Origin: Phanerochaete sordida | Taxonomy: Eukaryota > Basidiomycota > Agaricomycetes > Polyporales > Phanerochaetaceae | Assembly: GCA_019973155.2 (NCBI GenBank) | Contig: BPQB01000047.1 | Span: 186,001-250,000 of the forward strand | Direction: 5' to 3' | Length of the DNA stretch: 64,000 nt | Part shown: piece after piece, positions 43,344 through 54,200 of the stretch | Layout: each line of letters starts with the position of its first letter | How positions within the stretch are numbered: position 1 is the stretch's first letter | Made by a program: the position numbers and the translations under genes | The notes under the pieces: model-generated | Databases searched by the model: none | What the model saw: only the letters and a program-made list of their open reading frames with translations | What the model was told of the DNA's origin: nothing

Positions 43344-45018
43344 ATGTCCCACCCACCCACCCAACCAATTCGCGTCGCCATCGTGTACGCCCGTCCTTTT
43401 CTCCCTCCCCTATCCGCTGACGCGCTCGCCACCCAGCGGCGGCGGCATCGTCGGGCTCGCCTTCGCCATCGCGCTCGCGAAGAGCGGCGCCGACGTCGCG
43501 GTCGACATCTACGAGCGCGCGCCCGCGTTCGTGCAGGCCGGCGCGGGCATCGGCTTCTGGCCGCGCATCTGGGAGAGCGTGCGCGCGCTCGGGCTCGCGG
43601 ACGCGCTGCGCCCATTCGCGTCGTGCGGTGCGCCTCTCCGCCCCATTATTCTTTCCACCAGCTGACGCGTGCGGCGACGTGCAGACGTGCCCGCGCGCTA
43701 CGTCAGGGCCGACCAGCAGGCATGCGTGCCGCTCGGGCAGACCCCTGGTATGCGTTCAGTTTTGGTTTGAGGAGCGTGCGCTCACCACGCGGCAGCGGCG
43801 CTCCAGAGCTTCCATCGCGCGGACCTCCTCGCCGTGCTCCTGCAGCACCTCCCGACGCACTACCGCACGCACTTCGGTGCGCGCCTCGTTGGTTACAGTG
43901 ACAACGCCGCGGGCGCCGTGACGCTGCGCTTCAAGGACGGGACGACCACGACGTGCGACCTCCTCGTCGGCGCGGACGGGATCAAGAGCGCGGTGCGCAC
44001 GGTGATGTATGAGGGCTTGGCCATGCGTGCAGATACGGATGATGCGAAGGACGGGTTTCTGAAGAACGTCACGCCGACGTGGACCGGTCAGTATGTCTAC
44101 CGTGGGCTTATTAGGACTGAGGACCTCGCGAAGGCAGCGCCGGGACATCGCGCGCTCACTGAGCCCGTTTACGTGAGTCTGGACAGTTGATGAGTGGACG
44201 CGCATCGCTGACAGCGAGCTCCAGTTCCTTGGCAAGGATAAGGTCTGCTGTCGTCCTTCGCTTGCTCACCCAACCGCTGATAATATGAACAGTATTTTAT
44301 GTGCTACCCCATCTCGCGCGGTACCATCATCAACTGCGCCGCACTCGTCTCGTACCCCGAGGGCAACGGTACAGTGCACGCCGAGCCGTGGGTCGAGACT
44401 GTCTCGCAGGACGAGCTCCGCGCGCATTACGCCGGGTGGGCGCCGGAGGTGCACGCCCTCATCGACGTGAGTCTCTCGAGCGGTATCATTGGCATGGCTC
44501 TGACACTCTGCGGCCGACAGCACATCTCAGCGCCATCGAAGTGGGCCATCAACACCGTCGCCGCCCTCCCGACATACACACACAACCGCACCGCGCTCAT
44601 CGGCGACGCCGTACGCTCTCCCCTTCCCTCCTCCCTCCGCCCCTCTCACGCTAATCACAACCCGCAGGCCCACGCAATGACCCCGCACCAAGCCTCCGGC
44701 GCGGCGCAGGGCATCGAGGACGCACGCGTGCTCGCCGCGCTCCTCGCCTCCCCGCACGCGTCGCGCACCGCGCTCCCGCGCCTCCTGCGCGCGTACGACG
44801 CCGCGCGCCGTGCCCCCTCGCAGGATGTCCTCCGCCGCTCGTTCGAGACCGGTGCGGCGTACTGTTTCCAGCGCGGCGCGCTCGCGGAGGGAGACGGCGA
44901 GGCGGCGTTTAAGGCGTGGAAGGAGGCGGTGGGTGGCCTGCTGGCGTGGACGGCTGTGCCCGGGGCGCAGAGGGAGGTCGATGCTGCGGTGGAGAGGTTT
45001 GAGGTGGAGGATGTGTAG
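43344..45018 (+). CDS. FAD-dependent monooxygenase A (salicylate hydroxylase-like)
   Basis: Eight exons (43344-43384, 43437-43627, 43685-43747, 43796-44172, 44225-44242, 44293-44466, 44521-44610, 44668-45018) give 434 residues. Class A flavoprotein motifs are all assembled by splicing: RVAIVGGGIVGLAFAIALAK (Rossmann fold for FAD) across intron 1, DLLVGADGIKSAVR near residue 155 (DG motif), and ALIGDAAHAMTPHQASGAAQ (GD motif) across intron 7. Exon 5 is a microexon of 18 nt encoding FLGKDK; without it an in-frame stop follows. The family hydroxylates aromatic or isoprenoid substrates with NAD(P)H and O2; this member's substrate is unknown. All exon lengths except exons 2 and 8 are identical to those of paralogue B on the opposite strand 2.9 kb away. 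No signal peptide; likely cytosolic. Confidence 0.9.
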
Positions 45019-45205
45019 ATGAGCCCCGAGCCGACGAGAATTTGGGGACAAGGAGCTGCGCGGATGCCTGTATCTTTGAGCTGCTTCAGCTAGCGCACCA
45101 ACGCTTGTGGGCTGTGATACAATTCGTGGATGTTGAATATAACGTGGGAGTCGCTCACTCAATAATTCCACGGATTGCACCTGGAAGCTCTCTGACAAGT
45201 ACGAC

Positions 45206-45862
45206 ATGGACGACATCCGCTCGCGCATTGTCGCTTGGCTGGAGCGGTGCTATCCGCCCACACTCGCTGGCTGGGAGGACCGTCCGGCGCAGGATTCGGG
45301 CGCGCATCACGACTCGGACTGCCCCGATCCCTCATCCGTAGTCCACCTTGCACGCGAGTACGACATACCGCAAGTGCTTCTCTCCGCGTTCTACACCCTT
45401 GCAACTGCCAGGGCTGATCCCACCGGCGAGGAGCCGATCTGGGAGCCCTCGCGTGCAGAAGACGCAGCGACCACCGGCATACGCTGGGATCTCCTTTCCC
45501 GTAGCGACCTCTTTCGCCTCCTCCGCGGTCGCGAGAGGCTCGGCAGTTGGGCATTGCGTATTATCCGCGATCACACGGCAAACGATGATCGCGAGATGGG
45601 CTGTACGGTCCATCACATCAGCTGCAAAGTGACGTACCCGCGTGTACAGAGGGATTTCAAGCCACCACTTCTTGCGGATAATACTCAGCTCATTCTGGCT
45701 GGCCGTCCAGACCCACTCAAGCTACTGAAAACATTGTTCGAGTCCGTATGCGCCCAAGGCCGCGTCGGAATTTGTAGCTCCGGCACGGATAATTTAGAGA
45801 GGTATATCGTACAGCAGATGTACCAGATCTGGGATGAACTTACGAAGGTGTTTGATCTATGA
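45206..45862 (+). CDS. BTB-family protein lacking the BTB domain (cluster gene 6, 5'-truncated)
   Basis: An open frame of 218 residues from the ATG at 45206 corresponds to exon 2 of the BTB family. KYDMDDIRSRIVAWL matches the first helix, followed by CPDPSSVVHLAREYDIP, LSAFYTLATAR, GIRWDLLSRSDLFRLLRGRE, then RPDPLKLLK, a CSSGTDNL version of the CxxC module (only one Cys left) and IWDELTKVFDL. The family frame continues upstream a few codons (TWKLSDKYDM) and then ends near 45175; no BTB exon is found between there and monooxygenase A. The N-terminal half was probably lost by rearrangement. It may be a pseudogene, but the remaining frame is intact, so expression as a BTB-less protein is possible. 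Confidence 0.6.
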   Translation: MDDIRSRIVAWLERCYPPTLAGWEDRPAQDSGAHHDSDCPDPSSVVHLAREYDIPQVLLSAFYTLATARADPTGEEPIWEPSRAEDAATTGIRWDLLSRSDLFRLLRGRERLGSWALRIIRDHTANDDREMGCTVHHISCKVTYPRVQRDFKPPLLADNTQLILAGRPDPLKLLKTLFESVCAQGRVGICSSGTDNLERYIVQQMYQIWDELTKVFDL

Positions 45863-46414
45863 CTGGGAAATATCAGGAAAGGGGACACATACCGGGTGTA
45901 TACTATAAACTACATGTGCCACACAGGATTATCGACATTACAATAGCATGTATCGCGAGGTTCTGGGTGCGTTAACAGTACTTAGTCGTTCAAGTATTCA
46001 CACAATCATGAAGTACCGTGTACATGGACGAACAAGCTAGATCTGTTACCATGGTGTAGTTTCGTTCTAGATCCTGTCATGGACATTAATATTCCATACC
46101 CGGTGGGATTTTCAACTTCACGCATACGCACTAAAATCAGACCTGCTAATAGCGGGGGAAACGCTCATCTCCTTGAGTCATAAAGTTCAGGTCCCAAGCT
46201 GCTTGATGTCCACATATGAGAGCGAGCGCCGTAGAAATGCGTGGGATGGCGCACCAAGCTTTTAACAGCGGGCACGCTGCTGCCGCTCGATCTCGTTCAC
46301 TTCGACGACTGAGATCGACTCGAAACCCAGAATACTCAGGACTTCAGGCACCACGAGGTCTTTTGTCTTGTCTAGATGGCATCTGTAATGCACTGATTGA
46401 GGTCACGAATAGAC
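45863..46414. other. Spacer upstream of BTB gene 7
   Basis: Lower-GC DNA; nothing recognised. Confidence 0.3.
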
Positions 46415-47647
46415 ATGTCGTCGAGGGCACCTACCGCAATGAAAGCAAGCCGTCACACCGCCAACTCGGAGGCACGACGGCCCTCGCACCACCAGAGCCT
46501 CTACTTCAAAGATGGAGATCTGGTCATATCTGCGTCTGGAAAGAGCGGAAAGACGCTCCTGTACCGCGTACACACCGCGATTCTGGCCCAGTTCTCGCCC
46601 ATCTTTCGCGACATGCTCTTGCTCCCGACAGAGACTTCCGACATCGAGAAGTACGACGGAGTTCCTATCGTGTATCTACCCGACGATCAAAACGACGTCT
46701 CAGAGTTTCTGCAAGCTCTGTACAACCCTAGGTACGTGGTACTCGTATTGTATACACGTGTCTATTCTAACCAAGACATGCGCCTCAGCTATCCAAAGTT
46801 CGATCCCTGCGATCCGGACTATCCACTCACCGCGGAGCCGATCTTGAAACTTGCCACCAAATACGAGGTCGTCAGCATGACCGAGCACATCTTTGACCAG
46901 ATCAAGAGTCAATGGCCGGCCACGCTATCCGACTACATCAACATGGAGCTCAGCCTCGCATCACGCCGTTCCTGCCAGACTGCACTCGAAAATCCTCCCT
47001 TTCCCTCCATCTACTTCAGCTGTCCAGAGCCTGCTGCAGCTATTTCCGTGGTCTCCAAGTACGACACATCGAAGATTCCCCTGGCTGCATTTTACACCCT
47101 GTCCACCACGGGCCAAAAATATAGCTGGAGCAAGGCCAAGGAGCTCGGGCAATGCCCGCAAAATCGGCCTGCACGCTGGGAATTGCTTGACGACGCAAAC
47201 CTCGTTCGCTACTTCAAGGGCAAGTACGCAGTCTCCGAACTTCACTCAACACTCGAAGCAGTGATTGCACGCAACGCCAGACCACCAAGCGAGTGTACGC
47301 CAGGCTACCACGCAGCGAGAGCCAAGTTCAACATGTCGTTGGAGTGGGAAGATCGCCAGATGATCAAACCCTGCGCCGAAAATATATCCTCAGCCTCAGA
47401 AAAAATTGTAAAGCGGCGGATCTGTGACGGATCCGAGGCCGTGTCAGTCGTGCACAACGCGAACCTGATTATGAAGACCTACGAGCTGTTGGACGATATG
47501 CCAAATTGGGAGCTTTGTCCCTCGTGCAGGTCGTCCACCCGGTCTGCGCTACAGGACATGATGAAGAGCACTTGGGACAGCCTTCCGATGCTGTTTGGCC
47601 TCGAGAAAGCCTCCACGAGGTATGCTCGCAGGTATTATTCGCATTGA
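46415..47647 (+). CDS. BTB/POZ domain protein (cluster gene 7)
   Basis: Two exons (46415-46731, 46789-47647) give 391 residues. The 57-nt intron keeps the frame, so the reading frame also runs through it; removal is indicated by the GTACGT donor, CTCAG acceptor and the fixed family intron position after LYNP. Exon 1 has a longer N-terminus (MSSRAPTAMKASRH), then LYFKDGDLVISASGKSGKTL, YRVHTAILAQFSPIFRDML and FLQALYNP. Exon 2 has KFDPCDPDYPLTAEPILKLA, TKYEVVSM, CPEPAAAISVVSKYD, AAFYTLSTTG, VRYFKGKYAV, then WELCPSCRSSTRSALQ and TWDSLPMLFGLE. It keeps CxxC but not the CPDPL element. Its lower GC content and LILKLATKYE-like wording place it nearer cluster gene 1 than genes 2-5. Convergent with monooxygenase B. 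Confidence 0.88.
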   Translation: MSSRAPTAMKASRHTANSEARRPSHHQSLYFKDGDLVISASGKSGKTLLYRVHTAILAQFSPIFRDMLLLPTETSDIEKYDGVPIVYLPDDQNDVSEFLQALYNPRYVVLVLYTRVYSNQDMRLSYPKFDPCDPDYPLTAEPILKLATKYEVVSMTEHIFDQIKSQWPATLSDYINMELSLASRRSCQTALENPPFPSIYFSCPEPAAAISVVSKYDTSKIPLAAFYTLSTTGQKYSWSKAKELGQCPQNRPARWELLDDANLVRYFKGKYAVSELHSTLEAVIARNARPPSECTPGYHAARAKFNMSLEWEDRQMIKPCAENISSASEKIVKRRICDGSEAVSVVHNANLIMKTYELLDDMPNWELCPSCRSSTRSALQDMMKSTWDSLPMLFGLEKASTRYARRYYSH

Positions 47648-47888
47648 TGTATTGACGAACACGGCCGCAGATCGAACCCTTCGTAATCTCGGAATCAGCA
47701 CTGGGCGTTTGGAATGTCGAAGGAGAATTATGCATCACACTGCGATCGTTTCTCGTATACTGCGCCGTGTAGCCTCTCATATGTACATGTCAATATCGCA
47801 AGTTCGTAGCTGGGTGCGAGAGATGGTGACCGATGCTTTCACATAGCAGAAACTCGGGTCCCTTACAGACGACGCATTCAAAGCTACC

Positions 47889-49585
47889 CTACACCTCGAC
47901 ACCCTTTTCAAACACCTCGAGCGCCGCCCGCACCTCACTCGCCGCGCTGGTCGTCCACGTCCATTCCAGCAGCACACCCACGAGATCATTCAGCTCCTGC
48001 AACACCGCACCCGCGACGCCAGCCGCACTGTCTGCGGTAGACAGGCCCGCGAGCGCGCCGCGCTGGAAACAGTACGCCGCGCCCGTGTCGTATGAGCGTC
48101 GCAGCACGTCCTGCGCGAACGGGCGGCGCACCGCGTCGTACGCGTGCAGGAGGCGCGGGAGCGTCGTGCGCGAGGCGTGCGGGGACGCGAGCAGTGCCGC
48201 GAGCACGAGCCCGTCCTCGACGCCCTGCGCGGCGCCGGACGCTTGGTGCGGTGTCATCGCGTGGGCCTGGCGCAGGTGAGCGCGGGACGCGGTGGAGAGG
48301 AGGAGGGAAGGCGTACTGCGTCGCCGATGAGCGCGGTCCGGCCGTGCGCGTACGTCGGGAGGTCGACGACGGAGTTGATGGCCCACTTCGAGGGCGCGGT
48401 TATGAGCTGCCCGCGCTGTCAGCGTCGTCCGACACGTGCCAGCGAAGAGACGTACGTCAATGACAGAGTGCACCTCGGGCGCCCAGCCGGTGTACTGCGC
48501 GCGGAGCTCGGCCTGCGGTACAGTCTCGACCCACGGCTCGGCGTGCAGCGTGCCGTCGCGCTCGGGGTGCGAGACGAGCCCGCCGCAGTTGATGCCGGCG
48601 CCGTGCGAGACGGGGTAGCACACGAAGTACTGCGGGCGTGGTCAGCGGCGGCGGCGCACGGCGCACGAGGGCGCACCTTGTCTTTGCCCAGGAACTGGGT
48701 GGGTACGGTGGTTAGCTCTGCTGCGGGATTGTGATTCGAGTGATGACCTACGTAGATGGGCCCGTCCAGCGCGGGGTGCCCCGGCGCCGCCTTCCTGAGG
48801 TCCTCGGTCTTGATGACCCCGCGGTAGACATACTGCCCAGTCCACGTCGGCCGCACGCCCTTCAGCAGGGCTTCCTTCTGCGCGGGATCCTGCGTTTGCG
48901 TAGCCAAGTCCGCGTACATCGTCGCGCGCACCGCGCTCTTGATGCCGTCCGCGCCGATGAGGAGGTCGCACGTCGCGGTCGTGCCGTCCTTGAAGCTGAG
49001 CTCGACGGGGCCCTCGGCGGGGTCGCTGTAGGACACGAGGCGCCTGCCGAAGTGCGTGCGGTAGTGCGGCGGGATGTGCCGCAGGAGCACGGCGAGGATG
49101 TCTGCGCGGTGGTACGACTGGAGCGCCGCTGGGAGGGACGGTGAGCCCGGGCGCCAAGGAGAGCACAGAGCAGAGACGTACAGGGGCTCTGTCCGAACGG
49201 CACATACTGCGGCTGGTCGCCCTTGGTGTAGCGGAAGGGCATCCCTGCGCACATTTCAGTACCCTTGGCTTAATTTTGCGCGAGGAGAGGCTTTACCGGA
49301 CGACGCGAGGGGGCGAAGCTCTTCCTCGAGTCCAAGCGTGCGCATGCTCTCCCAGATGCGCGGCCAGAAGCCCATGCCGGCGCCGACCTGCCCGAACGCG
49401 GACGCGCTCTCGTAGATGTCGACCTCGACAGCGTGGGCGCCGGCCTTGGAGAGCGAGATCGCGAACGCGAGGCCGACGATACCACCGCCGCTGGAGGTCG
49501 CCGGTGAGCATCGCAAGGTAGGCAACAGACGAGGTGGTACTCACACGATGGCGACTCGAATCTTTTCGGTGTCTGGGTTGGTCAT
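47889..49585 (-). CDS. FAD-dependent monooxygenase B (salicylate hydroxylase-like)
   Basis: Eight exons on the minus strand (49585-49545, 49490-49297, 49244-49182, 49128-48752, 48694-48677, 48629-48456, 48406-48317, 48266-47889) give 444 residues. Motifs: RVAIVGGGIVGLAFAISLSK, DLLIGADGIKSAVR, ALIGDAAHAMTPHQASGAAQ. Six of the eight exons have exactly the same length as in paralogue A; exon 2 is one codon longer and exon 8 nine codons longer. The 18-nt microexon (FLGKDK) is kept. This is a complete, apparently functional duplicate in inverted orientation. The C-terminus differs most (STADSAAGVAGAVLQELND is unique here). Substrate unknown. A TATA box lies about 78 bp upstream of the ATG. Confidence 0.9.
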
Positions 49586-49662
49586 CACAGAGCTTACCGC
49601 TGTGGGTGCTTCAGTATCTCAGCAGCTCGCTGTGGGTGTCTTTTACAGCGATGCGAGACCAT

Positions 49663-49668
49663 TTTATA
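49663..49668 (-). promoter_or_regulatory. TATA box of monooxygenase B
   Basis: TATAAA on the minus strand, 78-83 bp upstream of the ATG at 49585. Confidence 0.6.
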
Positions 49669-49689
49669 TGCGCTGGGAACGCAAGATAT

Positions 49690-51230
49690 TCGCTTTACGA
49701 GACTGCGCACCGGACCCTGCGCCCTGAAGTGTGTAAGCAGGATCCTGAGCGTATTGGCGGTGACCGTGGTGCCAGCCATGTTTCTGGCAAGAGATTTCAG
49801 GGACGAGATCGAGGATTTGAAAGATGCGTGAGTACAGAGGGCTCTATGCGAGCCTCAGCCTTCGGGATGGAATGCCGCTCTCGACAACCGGTCGGTTGTC
49901 TCGTTAGTCATCAGCACGGGAAAGAAGAAGCTTTCAATGAGGACCACGCGCCGGAATTCGAGGTGCCTGTGATGCGCGCAGAGTCAGCAAGCAGCGCCGA
50001 CTCGACAAAGAGTGTCCGCCCACGTATGCGCCTTGACATTGCTCGTAAACGGGCACGACCATTGGCCAGCAGTAGACCGACAGCGCCGTTCCTGCGCTTT
50101 CGTCGGGACATGTGCGCTGCGCTTCTTGGAACATCAGCAGGCGGTAGCACATGCTACTGGTAAAGCAACACGCACGCCGGGAGCAGCGCACCTCGTTCCC
50201 GGCCTCGACGACAGCGGTCCGCACCGGCAGCGATCACCTGTCGAGAGATTTTATAGCTTTAGGTAGCACGTATGAGCGGGTGAGGCATTTTTACACACTG
50301 GTAAAAAGGAGCAGCGTCCGTTGGGTGTTCCTGTGGCTCGCTGCAGCGCACCAAGTGCTAAGTGCTAAGGCCATGCGCCCGTTCTAACTTCTGAGATCGA
50401 CGCTCGCTACCGGGAAAAGGTTAGAGGTCATGCCAAACGAGGTAAGAAATGCGTACGAGAAGCGCAAGTCATTTTGAGGACCGGAACGAGATGTTTGTCG
50501 TCTTCGCAGTGTGCCGACGAGCTTCACCTGACACCGAATCCCGATCCGTCGGTGGCGGCCGCGGCTGATGCCTAGGCTAGGCTTTTCGCTTTCGTGTGTC
50601 GTCAAAAACACACGAAGAAGATGATCTGGCACCTGGCGAAACAACAGGGGAGCCTTTGACGCGAGCCGGTCTCGCGTTCGTGGTCGCAATGAAGTAAACG
50701 TCAGCTTGGCGCCCCGCCTTTCGACACATGCGGTCGGCTCACAAGTCGGCGTCTCAGACAGCGACTCTGTGCATATACGGGGCACTCAAAGCGATACGGA
50801 CGACCTGCGCTCCGATGTAAGCTTACGAAGGGTGCAACAGTCCTAAGCACAGAGACAAGGCACAGAGTGCGCCGTTCCACGCGCGTGGCAGGCCCGACAT
50901 GGTCCCAAGAACAACGTGAACATCGGTCTATTACGGCAATCGCGACCGCGTACACAGCTACAACAAAAACAGTCTATATCCCAAGTCCCGAGCCAGAATC
51001 CAGTCGCTAACAGTGTCAACAGCAAAAGACAAACATGCGTGTGAAGGTGCCCGGCGGGGCGTGGGTGTGCATACGGCTACGCAAAAAGTGTACGAGCAAA
51101 GTGTCCAGGCGGGCAAATAGTGGGTGCTAGGGTAGCGTCTATGGCGTGCGGTCTACGGGCGTGGCGGATCATCAGTGTCCCAGGGCGGAGCGGAAGAAAG
51201 ACAAGTGTTCGAGAGCGTCCGTCGCGTGAG
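49690..51230. other. No gene recognised
   Basis: Mixed-composition spacer between monooxygenase B and the glycosyltransferase 3' end. A 209-codon plus-strand frame (49534-50163) overlaps the monooxygenase B start region and has no motif; it is not called. Confidence 0.35.
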
Positions 51231-51235
51231 CGCGC

Positions 51236-54200
51236 TCAGTACGAGAAGATCATGAGCCACGGGTTGAGCACGATCTGCGGAGGCGGTCAGCGATGCTCGC
51301 GCAGGACAAACGGAGGCACTCACGGGGTAGAGCACATGGCACCCGACGGTGATCGCGAGCGGGAAGATGACGGCCCAGTCCCAGCCGAGGATCTGCCAGC
51401 CGGCGGGCACGGCGGGCGTCGCGAGGAGGATCATGCCGACGCTGATGACGAAGCCCGCGATGAGCGCGAGCCAGAAGCGGCGCGCGATCTTGGGCACCTC
51501 CATCCAGAAGTTCGACGCCTCGACCTCCTTCTTCGTCGCGCCCCACGTGATGTTGTACGAGAACATGTGCGCGAGCAGCGACTGCGTGAGGTGGATCGAG
51601 AGCCCGCCGAAGAAGAAGAAGCTGCGCGCGCGCGCGTCAGCGCTGGTGAAGACGAAGATGAGAGGAGTGACTTACAAGAACGGGACCCACATCAGGTTCT
51701 CGACGAGCGCGTCGAACAGGCCGCGGTGGTTGAGGCGGTACTCGAGGAGCGTGAAGCCGAGGTTGCCGGCGCCGGGGAAGACGACCATGCACGCGAGCCA
51801 GATCTCGAACGAGTGGAGGTAGAAGCCGTCGACGTCGAGGCTCCAGCCGAGGATGAGGTAGTTCATGACGGAGAGCGCGAGGCCCGCCGCGATGCCGTAG
51901 TACGAGAACATGTACGACGTCATCGCGACCTTGTAGTGCACCGGCGCGGAGCACCACATGAACATGTGCAGCTGGTGGTTCACGGGGCCCTTGCGCCACC
52001 ACTGCGCGATCGGGTTGAAGATGAGCTCCGAGCAGCCGTACGCGTACTTCTGCCAGCGGTTCAGCTCGTCGTCGCACGTGAGCGACACGCCCTCCTTGAA
52101 GCCGCCGTCCGAGTACGTCGCCCAGCGGATGACGTAGCCCTTGAGCATGAGGCGCAGCGCCATGTCGAAGTCCTCGGACACGTTCGCCTCGGACCAGATC
52201 TTCGTCACGCCGTCGGCCGGGTCGACGAACGCCGCGTCCTGCAGCGCGCTCCAGCGCAGGAACGCGTTGTGCCCGACGAACGGCGCGACCTCGCCGTTCG
52301 AGCACCCGAGCGAGATGCAGCGGTTGATGCGCCGCGTGAAGTGCGCGATCCCGTTCTCGAAGTAGTGGTGCGCGACCTGCATCACGTCGCTCTCGTGCTG
52401 GATGATCGCGACCTCGGGGCACTCCGCGAGCTCCCGCGCCGCGTCGCGCAGGCAGTCCTCCGGCACGATCGTGTCCGAGTCCACGATCAGGATCAGCTCC
52501 CCGATGCGCAGCGACCGCGCGTTGTGCGCCCACGGCCGCCAGCGCCGCCCCGTCTCCTCGAACGTCTCCTCGACCGCGAGCTGCAGCGCGCGCTCCTCGA
52601 CGTCGTCGTCCTCGTCGATCGCCTCGCCGCGCGCGGCCGCCTCCGCGACGAGCGCGGCCATGTGCTTCTCGAGCTTGAGCGAGAGCAGCAGCCCGTAGTT
52701 CATGTTCGACGCCTTCTTGAAGCGCCCCGCGCGCTTGAAGCCGTCCGCGGCCCCGCTGTGCGGCGGGCGCGCGACCCAGCCGATGTTGTTGTCCGCGTAG
52801 AACGCGATCCGCTCCGCGCGGTCCTCCTCGCTGATCAGCTGCATGCCGTCGTCGTGCACGAGGATCGACGACGTGCCGCCCTGGCGCGAGTACGTCTGCA
52901 TCGCCTTCTTCAGCGAGTACACCGACGGTGCGCTGCACCCTCGTCAGCACCGGCAGCAAATGATGACGCGCGGTACTCACATCGTCTCCTTGAGCGACTC
53001 CTTGTAGACGGGCATCTCGATCGTGACGTGCGGCAGGTTCGCGTCGACGGCCTTGTTGGGTGCTGGCGGGACGGCGGAGTAGTACTTCGAGTTCTGGTGG
53101 TACTGCGCGACGGGCCCGAGGACCATGGAGACGTTACCGATGAGCTGCGCGGCGAAGAACTGCGTGCGCGTCAGCAGCGCGCCCGTGCGGAGAGGGCAGG
53201 AGCACGCACGATGGAGATGCAGTAGAGCAGCGGCGCGGTGACGAGCAGCGCGAAGCGGATGAACGAGCCGTCGAGCACGCTCTCGACGATGAGAATGCTG
53301 ATACCAGAGCCGACGAAGTCTACCATGACGCGTCAGCACCGGCTCCGCAGCGTGCGGAGGACGACGTACAGATCGCGAGCGCGACGGCAATGCCGCAGTA
53401 GAACGGCGCGATGAGGCGCGTGGGGCGGCGCGAGGGCGCCTCGGCAGCCTTCTCAACATCCTCCTTCGTCGACACGAAGTAGCCCAGCCCAAACCTGCAA
53501 AACCTGCTCTTCTTGCGGTCGCCCGCGCGCTTGCCGTCGGCCTTCGCGCCCTTCTCCTTCGCGAGCGCGCCCGGCGCGGCGTCGAGCGGGGGCTTCTCGG
53601 TGAGGTTGACGTAGGAGCCGTCCGTGCTCTGCGGCGCGCTCGTGCTCGTGAGCTCCGCGCGGCGCGCCCAGACGAGCTTGATCAGCTTCTCGTCGAAGTC
53701 GCGCGCGGTGGGGATGATGTCGTCGAGGTTGTACGCCCACACGACGAGCACGCGCTCGTCGCGCTGCGGGCGATGTCAGCGGGGGTGAGTTGTGTGAGGG
53801 GGGGGGGGGACGCACGATGAACGCGCCGCACTGCTCCTTGTCCGCGCGCGGCAGCCAGCTCATGGTGTCGAGCACCTGGATGCGCGTGTCGTCGTCGACG
53901 AAGATCGAGTCGCCGTCGTCCTTGCTGTGGGGCGCGCGGCGGCGTCAGCAAGCATGTCCGACCGCAGATAGACCGGGAGCAGAGGGGCGCTGGGGATCTG
54001 CGACGGTTGGGGCGCGCGCTCGGAGATGAAACGACACGCGGAGCACGTAAATGAAAGAAGGCAAGAAGCCATCCTGCAGTTGCAGCGAAGACAGCACCGC
54101 TGTTCCCACACCGGATGCGCCTAGCGAGGAAGCAGCGGTGGCAGGGAAAATGAACTACAGCCCGGCGACTGTCGCGACAGCGGAGGCTGTCATGCTAGAC

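Noticed and set aside
49534..50163. 209-codon plus frame overlapping the monooxygenase B promoter
   Set aside because: No motif; overlaps the first exon and TATA box of a well-supported gene on the other strand.
51120..53225. 701-codon plus-strand open frame
   Set aside because: It is antisense to the long exons of the glycosyltransferase; its Arg/Glu/Asp/Val-rich composition is what GC-rich codons give on the opposite strand.
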